In this document: positions 9,247-17,000 of the stretch, one piece after another
How the letters are laid out: the number at the start of each line of letters is the position of its first letter
Numbering within the stretch: the stretch's first letter is position 1
NCBI GenBank assembly: GCA_964447285.1
Contig: CAYURO010000025.1
Span: forward strand, 3,242 to 67,241
From: CAJBNH01 sp964447285
GTDB taxonomy: Bacteria > Myxococcota_A > UBA9042
Direction of reading: 5' to 3'
DNA: 64,000 bases
Program-made: the position numbers and the translations under genes
The notes under the pieces: model-generated
Told to the model about the DNA's origin: nothing
The model's input: only the letters and a program-made list of their open reading frames with translations
Databases searched by the model: none

Positions 9247-10824
9247 TTACTTCTTGGGCTTCTGCTGCAGCTTGGCCATCAGCAGCTCGCCGAACGAACC
9301 GACGCCGGCTGCTCCTCCCGGCATGGGCGCCTGCGTGCGCATCCACGCCTCGGCATCGGCGCGCTGCGCCACGTCCTGGGCGCCCTTCTTGGACAGCCGC
9401 ACCTTGCCATCGGGACGCACTTCCTGCACGACGGCCTGGAATTCCGCGCCAATGGGGAAGCAGCGACGCGCGTCGGCGCCCAACGGCAGCTCGAGCTCGA
9501 CATTGGGCACCAGCCCTCGCCCGGTCTCCCACTTCACGAACACGCCGAACGCCTCGACCCGGTCGACCACGACGGCGACCACCTGGCCCACCGAAGGCGC
9601 GATGACTGCGGGCTTCTGCCGCGGCACGGTGGGGGCGGCCGCCTCGCGCTCGGCGCTGACCACAGGCGCAGGCTCGGCGGCCTTGACGTGCCCCACGAAG
9701 CGCAAGGCGTTGGGGAAGTCCTTGCCAGGTGCCACGAAGTCGACCTTGGCGTCCAACTCGGCCGGGCTCAGCCACGCGAGCGAGATGCGCCGCGCTGCCG
9801 GATCCGCAGCATCTACGCGCACATAGGCGTCCTCACCGGGCGAGACGATGTCCGCGGGCTTGCCGATGCGCTTGCCGAACGCGCTGACGTGGATCAGGCC
9901 CTCGACGCCGGGCACCAGCTCGACGAACGCGCCGAACGCCTCGACCTTGCGCACCAGACCCTTCAGCACCGTGCCGGGCGTCAGGTGGGGCGCGACCTGC
10001 TCGAACGGGTCCTGAGCAAGTGCCCGCATCGACAGCGAGATCCGCTCGATTCGACCGTCCTTGCCGGGGCCGATGTCCATCACCTCGACCTGCACTTCGT
10101 CGCCGGGATGCACGATGTCCTGCGGGCGGTTGCGGCCATACGCCAGCTCCGACGCCGGGACCATGCCCTCGATGCCGCCGATGTCGACGAACGCGCCGAA
10201 GTCGCGCACGTTGACGACCGTGCCGGTGAAGCGCTCGCCCACACGAAGGCGCTTGCGCGTTTCCGCCGCCTTTTCCGCCGCCTGCTGCTCCAACAGGGCC
10301 TTGCGCGACAGGATCACGTCGTGGCCGCGCATGTCCATCACGCGGAACTGCAGCTTCTGGCCGATCAGGGTCTTGGGGTCCTCGATGCGCCGCGGGTCCA
10401 TTTGGCCCAGCGGGCAGAAGCCCGTGGTGCCGGCGATCGCGATCTCGTAGCCGCCCTTGTTGACGCCCGACACCACGCCGTCGACCGGCAGGCCGCTCTG
10501 GCGAGCTTCCTCGAGCATCGACGCGTTGACGAAGCCCTTGCCCAGCGACCGGGTCACCTCGACGATCCGATTGGCCACCCGCAGCACGTAGCCGTCGACC
10601 TTGTCACCGACGCGCAGCATCGCCCGCCCGTCCTTGTCGTGCAGGCCGGCCATGTCCATCAGGCCGTCGCGGCCGCCGCCGACGTCCAGCATCGCGTGCT
10701 TCTCGCCCACGTGGATGACGGTGGCGGTGATGCGCTCGCCCGGCTCGAACCGCTTCTGCGCGCGGGCGCCGCCCTTCTCGAACAGGTCCTCGAACTCGTC
10801 CATTTCGTTGTGATCGTCGACCAT
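9247..10824 (-). CDS. Multi-S1-domain RNA-binding protein (ribosomal protein S1-like)
   Basis: 525 residues, ATG 10824 with GAGGA 7-8 nt upstream. Five S1 (OB-fold) motifs are visible at roughly 26-95, 112-180, 197-270, 285-355 and 415-485; the third and fourth are the most typical (DFGAFVDI, AFGAFVELVPGVEG). S1 arrays bind single-stranded RNA; true ribosomal S1 tethers mRNA to the 30S subunit. The fifth domain is separated by an Ala/Pro-rich linker and the protein ends in a short Lys-rich tail. Whether this is the housekeeping RpsA or an extra S1 protein cannot be decided here; the neighbours (not cmk or ihf genes) favour an accessory protein. It lies 34 bp downstream of the O-mannosyltransferase-like gene. 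Confidence 0.85.
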   Translation of the reverse strand: MVDDHNEMDEFEDLFEKGGARAQKRFEPGERITATVIHVGEKHAMLDVGGGRDGLMDMAGLHDKDGRAMLRVGDKVDGYVLRVANRIVEVTRSLGKGFVNASMLEEARQSGLPVDGVVSGVNKGGYEIAIAGTTGFCPLGQMDPRRIEDPKTLIGQKLQFRVMDMRGHDVILSRKALLEQQAAEKAAETRKRLRVGERFTGTVVNVRDFGAFVDIGGIEGMVPASELAYGRNRPQDIVHPGDEVQVEVMDIGPGKDGRIERISLSMRALAQDPFEQVAPHLTPGTVLKGLVRKVEAFGAFVELVPGVEGLIHVSAFGKRIGKPADIVSPGEDAYVRVDAADPAARRISLAWLSPAELDAKVDFVAPGKDFPNALRFVGHVKAAEPAPVVSAEREAAAPTVPRQKPAVIAPSVGQVVAVVVDRVEAFGVFVKWETGRGLVPNVELELPLGADARRCFPIGAEFQAVVQEVRPDGKVRLSKKGAQDVAQRADAEAWMRTQAPMPGGAAGVGSFGELLMAKLQQKPKK

Positions 10825-10858
10825 CGGGGGTTCCTCGTGCAGGGGGAGCGGCGGGGCG

Positions 10859-12829
10859 TCAGGGAATCGGAGCGGGTGCCGCGTTCGGGCTGGGCGCCGC
10901 GCCGGGCGGCCTTGTGACAGGACTTGACGCGGCTGGCAAGGCGGAGGGTGCCAAGCGCCTCACCTGCGCCTCTGCGATCGCGAGGTTGTGCAGCAGTCCG
11001 GCGGGAGGTTGCGGCAGCAGTGCAACAGCCGCGTGCCACTGCGCGACCGCCTCGCTCCACTTGCCCTGACGGGCCAGCGACGTCGCCAGACCGTCCCGCA
11101 ACCCCGCGTCCTCTGGATGCAATCCGACGCCCGAGCGGAAGCGCGCCTCGGCCGCCGCCGTCCGATTGACCTGCAACAGCAGCACGCCCAGCCGCCGCAG
11201 CGTCGCCGGGTCGCCGGGCAGCCGCGACAGCGCTTGGTCCAGCCAGCGGATGGCGTCGTCCTTGCGATCAAGTTTCTCCAACACGTAGGCGAGGTTCTGC
11301 ATGACCTCGACGTCGGTCGGGTCGGTCTTCAGCGCGGCCTGGTAGTGGTCGACCGCCTGCGCCAGCTCGCCGCGCGGCACCAGCAGGTTGGCCAGGTTGT
11401 TGTGGCTGCGGGCGTCGTCGCCGCGCGCCTGCAGGGCCGCTCGGTACTGCGCCTCAGCCCCTGCGGTGTCGCCGCGATCGGCCAGTGCGACCCCGAGGTT
11501 GTAGTGGGCGACGGCATTGGGCGGCGTCACGGCGACGGCGCGGGCGAACAAGGTCTCTGAGCTCGCCCAGCTGGGCACCAGCGACAGGGTCACCGCCGTC
11601 CACCCGACCAGCACGGCCGCACCCGCCCAGCGAGGCCACGTCGGTGCCAAGCCGAAACGCCGCGCCAGCGCTGGAGTTCCCCACGCCAGCACCACGAACA
11701 GCCCCACGATCGGCAAGTAGGTGAAGCGGTCGGCGCGCGCGAACTGCCCCAGCTGCACCACGCCCGCGACGGGAACCAGCAGTCCTGCGTACAGCAGCCA
11801 GCCGACCGGCACCGCCCGCTCGCGCCGCGCCAGCCATGCCCCCACCGTCAGCGCAACCAGCAGCCCAAGCGCCAAGACCACGTGCGCCAGCGGCAGGGCG
11901 GGACCGGGGTGTGGATAGTGCACGGCAAGTCCGCTCGGCCACAGCGTCTTCCACGCATAGACGGCATACGACACGATCGCGTTGCCGAGCCGCCACGGCA
12001 GCGCCAGCTCCTCGTCCGTCACCAACGCGCCGATCTCGGCCTGCGCGCGGCCGCTGACCCACACGAATGGCAATGCCGCGACCAGAAACGGGATCTTCTC
12101 GATCAGCAGCGAGCGCAACGGGACGCCCCTGCCCGGTCCGGACGGCTGCCACCGCTGCAGAGGCCACGCGTCCAGCAGCAGCAGCACCGCGGGGAGTGTC
12201 ACCAGCATCGGCTTGGCCAGCAGGCTCGCCAGAAACGCCGCGAACGCCGCCCCCCACGCCGGTCGGCTGCCGGTGCGCGCGTACCTACCCCACGCCGCCA
12301 GCGACAGCAGCCCGAAGAACGCCGCCAGCAGGTCCTTGCGGTCGCTGACCCACGCCACCGACTCGACGTGCTGCGGGTGCAGGGCAAACGCCGCCGCCAC
12401 GAACGCAGCCGCCCAAACCCGCCCCGTCGCCCGCCACAGGATCCACAGCAGCAGCAGGCTGTTGGCCAAGTGCAGCAGCAGGTTGTGCAGGTGGTGGCCG
12501 GCGGGTTGCAGGCCGAACAGCGACACGTCCGTCAGGTGCGACGCCCACGTCAGCGGGTTGTAGTTGCCGTGGTGCGGCGCTGCGAACGCCCAGCCCAGTG
12601 TCTGTGCCGACAGCCCCTGCTGCACCGTCGCGTTGGCCGTGACGTACTCGGGGTCGTCGTAGCTGACGAAGCCGAAGCCGGCGACCTGCGCGAAGACGGC
12701 AACCGTGACAACCGCAAGCGCGACAGCCAGTTGCCCCGCGCGGCGACGGTCGGTCGTCGTTGCAGGTGCGGCGGCAGCGGGGGCGCGCGGCGGTTCCGGC
12801 GCGTGCGACGGGCGGGGGGGCTTGGCCAT
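10859..12829 (-). CDS. TMTC-like membrane O-mannosyltransferase with C-terminal TPRs
   Basis: 656 residues. ATG 12829 is chosen because upstream sequence in the same frame overlaps the DUF898 gene and is not protein-like. A Pro/Ala-rich cytoplasmic start is followed by about ten hydrophobic segments. The first luminal/periplasmic loop has the GT-C acidic motif FVSYDDPEYV, and HPQHVESVAW lies further on, as in PMT/TMTC-family transferases that use a lipid-linked mannose donor. The C-terminal 200 residues are TPRs with repeated 'NLA..L...G....A' patterns. The likely role is glycosylation of exported proteins, which would fit the many large secreted proteins nearby; the acceptors are unknown. 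Confidence 0.8.
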   Translation of the reverse strand: MAKPPRPSHAPEPPRAPAAAAPATTTDRRRAGQLAVALAVVTVAVFAQVAGFGFVSYDDPEYVTANATVQQGLSAQTLGWAFAAPHHGNYNPLTWASHLTDVSLFGLQPAGHHLHNLLLHLANSLLLLWILWRATGRVWAAAFVAAAFALHPQHVESVAWVSDRKDLLAAFFGLLSLAAWGRYARTGSRPAWGAAFAAFLASLLAKPMLVTLPAVLLLLDAWPLQRWQPSGPGRGVPLRSLLIEKIPFLVAALPFVWVSGRAQAEIGALVTDEELALPWRLGNAIVSYAVYAWKTLWPSGLAVHYPHPGPALPLAHVVLALGLLVALTVGAWLARRERAVPVGWLLYAGLLVPVAGVVQLGQFARADRFTYLPIVGLFVVLAWGTPALARRFGLAPTWPRWAGAAVLVGWTAVTLSLVPSWASSETLFARAVAVTPPNAVAHYNLGVALADRGDTAGAEAQYRAALQARGDDARSHNNLANLLVPRGELAQAVDHYQAALKTDPTDVEVMQNLAYVLEKLDRKDDAIRWLDQALSRLPGDPATLRRLGVLLLQVNRTAAAEARFRSGVGLHPEDAGLRDGLATSLARQGKWSEAVAQWHAAVALLPQPPAGLLHNLAIAEAQVRRLAPSALPAASSPVTRPPGAAPSPNAAPAPIP

Positions 12830-12861
12830 GCGGTGCGAGGGCTCCCGTGCGGCGGGGACGG

Positions 12862-13740
12862 TCAGGCGATGCGCGCGGCCGAGTGGTGGTCGATCTGGAA
12901 CTTGGCCAGCTTGCACATGAACCACGGCATATAGATACCCAGCGTGATCGCCGTCAGCAGGTAGCCGACCAGGAACGTGACGAAGTAGTCGCCGCCCCTG
13001 CCGTCGAAGTCCATGCGCCAGGTGCCGCCGCCGGTGACGTTGATCTGGGTGTGCTGCGACTGGTAACGCCACACGTTGACCTGCATCCAGAAGCTGTAGA
13101 TGCCGAACGTGATCATGGTCAGCAGGTAACCCACGAAGATGACGCCAAAGAAGGAGCCTCCGGTGCCCGTGAACTGGAATGTGGCGGCCTCCTCGTCGTT
13201 CTCAGCGATGCGGACGTCGGCGCAAATGTGACGGGTCAGGCCGACCAGGAACCAAGCGCCGTAGATGCCAAACGTGATCATGGTCAGCAGCATGCCGCCC
13301 ACGATCGGCCCGAACAGGCCACCGCCAGTGCCCAAGTACTTCAGGCGATAGAGGGTGCCGTTCTCGGTGGTGCCGTTGGTGTGGTCCAGCATGATGCGCA
13401 GCACACGCGCCACGATCCACGGCGTCACCAGGCCGAGCGTCAGCGGGATCAGGACGTACGCCATCAGCAACGTCAGGAAGAACTGGCCGCCGGTGCCCGA
13501 GAAGCTCAGGCGCACGGGACCGCGCGGGGTCTGCAGCGTGGTGTTTTCGTAGAACCAGCGGATCAGGCCCGCCACGAACCACGGCATGTAGATGCCCAGC
13601 GTGAGGAGCGTCAGCAGCGCGCCGATCAGAACTTGAACGAACAGCCCACCGCCCGTTCCGGTGAAGACGGGGCGGACGATCGCGTCAGGGCCGGTGCCGG
13701 CGGCGAATCCAGACTGAGGAGCAGCATTGGCAAACGTCAT
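12862..13740 (-). CDS. DUF898 family membrane protein with five tandem repeats
   Basis: 292 residues from ATG 13740, with AGGAG 8 nt upstream (CAGGAGTTCCCG-ATG). A longer reading frame upstream is not protein-like. The whole mature protein is five copies of a unit of about 55 residues, each beginning F-x-GTGG-x-FF, continuing with a hydrophobic 'LLT.ITLGIY..WF' segment and a polar stretch. DUF898 proteins are inner-membrane proteins of unknown function. It is the first gene of a minus-strand run and faces the giant Cys-rich lipoprotein gene across a shared 294-bp promoter region. Confidence 0.85.
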   Translation of the reverse strand: MTFANAAPQSGFAAGTGPDAIVRPVFTGTGGGLFVQVLIGALLTLLTLGIYMPWFVAGLIRWFYENTTLQTPRGPVRLSFSGTGGQFFLTLLMAYVLIPLTLGLVTPWIVARVLRIMLDHTNGTTENGTLYRLKYLGTGGGLFGPIVGGMLLTMITFGIYGAWFLVGLTRHICADVRIAENDEEAATFQFTGTGGSFFGVIFVGYLLTMITFGIYSFWMQVNVWRYQSQHTQINVTGGGTWRMDFDGRGGDYFVTFLVGYLLTAITLGIYMPWFMCKLAKFQIDHHSAARIA

Positions 13741-13807
13741 CGGGAACTCCTGTCCACGGACGGATGGTGCGGGGACGCGGCGCGCCCACGAAGGGTGAAG
13801 AAGCGCG

Positions 13808-13837
13808 AGCTTAGACTGCGCACGGACCCGCTCGCAA
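13808..13837 (-). promoter_or_regulatory. Candidate promoter for the DUF898 gene
   Basis: Minus strand TTGCGA (13837-13832), 18-nt spacer and TAAGCT (13813-13808). The -10 has the TAxxxT pattern common in high-GC bacteria. Assigned by eye only. Confidence 0.3.
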
Positions 13838-13949
13838 CCGGAATTCCCGAGACAACCCTCTGTCCTGTTTGGGGTCAACTCGGGTACGTCGCGTAGGCAA
13901 AGGGACCGACCGTGGGGCGGTGCGGATGATGCGTATCTGCGGAGATAAC

Positions 13950-13978
13950 TTGCGTTCTCTTCGGGCCACACCTAGTCT
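13950..13978 (+). promoter_or_regulatory. Candidate promoter for the giant Cys-rich lipoprotein gene
   Basis: TTGCGT (13950-13955), a 17-nt spacer and TAGTCT (13973-13978), 56 bp before ATG 14035. It is divergent from the DUF898 promoter in the same intergenic region. Confidence 0.35.
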
Positions 13979-14034
13979 TCGCGGGTCTGGCGCGAGCACT
14001 TGGCTGCTCCCTTGCGCTGACCTTGAAGGACCCC

Positions 14035-17000
14035 ATGGCGAACGCTGGCAGCTGGCTGCAAGTCCGCGCTTCGCTTGTACTTTTGCCGATTGCGCTCGTC
14101 GCGGCCTGCGCCAGCCCTGACCCGACACCACCCTTGCCGGTTGTTTCCTACATCGGCACGACGGATGTGGGCGTGGTGCTGCCCGACGCGGCGACCGACA
14201 CGGTCGAGCCCGAGCCGGACGTACAAGACGCCACGGACGCGACGGTCACCGACGCTGACGACGTCACGGCCACCCCCGACGCCGACGTCGCCGATGCTGC
14301 CGAGGACGTCTCGGACACCGACGATGCCCAACCCGATGCCGACGTCGCCCCTGACGTGCCGCCGCCCGCGTGCCTGCAGCTGGGCTGCACCGACGGCAAC
14401 CCATGCACCGATGACCACTGCGATGCGAAGATCGGCTGTGTGTTCACGCACAACGCCTTTCCCTGCAGCGATGGCAACGCGTGTACGCAGGGCGACACCT
14501 GCCAGAACGCTGCGTGCAAGTCCAACGCACCGGTCGTTTGCAACGACGGCAACGCGTGCACCAACGACGCCTGCAACCCCGCGACCGGCTGCGTGTTTTC
14601 CCCCAACGCGGTCACATGCGACGACGGCAACGTGTGCACCTCGGGCGACGCGTGCAAGAACGCCTCATGCCAGTCCGGCGTGCTGCAAGCGTGTGCCGAC
14701 GGCAACCCTTGCACCCACGACGTCTGCGACGCCAAGACCGGCTGTGTGTTCCCCCCCCGCAGCGGAGCCTGCGACGACGCCGACTCCTGCACCCTGAGCG
14801 ATGTCTGCAACAACGGTGCTTGCCAGCCCGGCCAGCCCATGCCCTGCAACGACGGCAACTTCTGCACGACCGACGCCTGCGTCAATGGCAAGGGGTGCGT
14901 GTTCTCGTTCACGACCAGCCCGTGCGACGACGGCAACGCGTGCACCTCGCAATCGGTCTGTGCGCAGGGCGAATGCGTCGGCACCGCCGCCACGACATGC
15001 AGCGACGGCAACGGCTGCACCTTGGACGGCTGCGACCCGTCGAAGGGGTGCGTGTTTGCCGCCAATACGCTGCCGTGTTCGGACGGGGACCTGTGCACCC
15101 AGAGCGACCAGTGTGGCAATGGCGCGTGTCAGCCCGGGACCAAGATCGCTTGCACGGACAGCAACGCCTGCACCAACGACTCGTGCAACCCCTTGACCGG
15201 GTGCGTGTTTACGCCGAACACCGCGCCGTGCGACGACGGCAGTGCCTGCTCGCTGGGCGACCGCTGCGGTCAGGGCTCGTGCCAACCGGGCCCCGCCGTG
15301 ACGTGCACCGACGGCAACCCCTGCACCGACGACACCTGCAACCCCGCGGTCGGCTGCGTGTTCACCGCCAACACCGCGCCGTGCCAGGACGGCGACGTCT
15401 GCACTGTCGATGACGCCTGCGCAGCGGCTGCTTGCCGACCCGGCACCGCCCGCACCTGTCAAGACGGCAACGCGTGCACCAACGACTCGTGCAACCCCCT
15501 GACCGGCTGCGTGTATGCGCCGAACACGTTGGCTTGCGACGACCAAGACGCTTGTACTCAGGGCGACGCTTGCCAGTCCGGCTCGTGCCAGCGAGGAACG
15601 GCCATCCCGTGCAACGACCAGAACCCTTGCACCGACGACACGTGCAACCCTCTGAGCGGCTGCGTGTTTTCTGCCAACACCGCCCCCTGCGACGACGGCA
15701 GCGCCTGCACCTTGAAGGACGCGTGTCAGGCGTCGGCCTGCAAACCCGGCGCCCCCCGCACTTGCGACGACGGCAACCTCTGCACCGACGACAGCTGCAA
15801 CGCGGCCACCGGCTGCGTGGCCACGCCCAACGTCGCCCCATGCAACGACAACAGCGCGTGCACGCAAGGCGACCTGTGCTCCGGAGGCTCGTGCGCTCCC
15901 GGCGCTTTTGTGGTCTGTCAGGACGGCAATCCTTGCACCGACGACGCCTGCAACCCTTCGTCCGGGTGCGTGTTTTCCGCCAACACCGTCCCGTGCGACG
16001 ACGGCAGCGCCTGCACTCTGGGCGATGCGTGCCAAGCAGCAGCTTGCCAGCCGGGCGCGCCGCTCGCTTGCAACGACGGCAACCCCTGCACCGACGACGG
16101 CTGCGAGGCCGCGACCGGCTGCGTGATCACGTCCAACGCCGCACCCTGCGACGACGGCAATGCCTGCACCTCCAACGATGGCTGCGTGCAGGGCGCGTGC
16201 GTGCCCGGTGCTCCGCTTGAATGCGACGACAAGAATCCTTGCACGGACGACAGCTGCCAGGGTCAGCAGGGCTGCCTGCACGCAGCGAACGCGGGGACCT
16301 GCGAGGACGGCGACGCTTGCACCCAGGGCGAGTTCTGCTCGGGCGGCGCGTGTCAGCCGGGCAAGCCCGTGACGTGCAGCGACGGCAACAACTGCACGTT
16401 CGATCTGTGCAACTCACTGACAGGATGCGTTTTTCCAGCCAACGACAACGCCGCCTGCGACCCGGGCGATCTGTGTGTAAACGGCGGCACGTGTCAGGCC
16501 GGCCAGTGCCAGCCGGGCGCGGTGATTTCGTGCGACGACGGCAACCCTTGCAGCGACGACGTTTGCGTCGTGACCACCGGCTGCAGCCACACGGCCAACA
16601 CCGGTCCCTGCGAAGACAGCAACGCGTGCACAGCGGGCGACACCTGCCAGGCGTTCATCTGCATCCCGGGCGGCCAGAACATCTCGTGCACCGATGGCAA
16701 TCCCTGCACCACGGACCAGTGCGACCCGGCACAAGGCTGCTCCTATCCGCCGATCAGCGGGTTGTGTGACGACGGCAACGCCTGCACCCAGGCCGACACC
16801 TGTCAGGCCGGCAGCTGCGTGGGCGGCTTGGCGACCAACTGCGATGACGGCAACGCCTGTACCGACGATGCGTGCGGCCCCGCGACCGGGTGCTTCTTCA
16901 CGAACAATGTGGCCACCTGCGACGACGGCAACGCGTGCTCGACGGGCGACAAGTGCGTGACGGGCAGCTGCACGTCCGGCGCAGTGCTGTCCTGTCAGGA

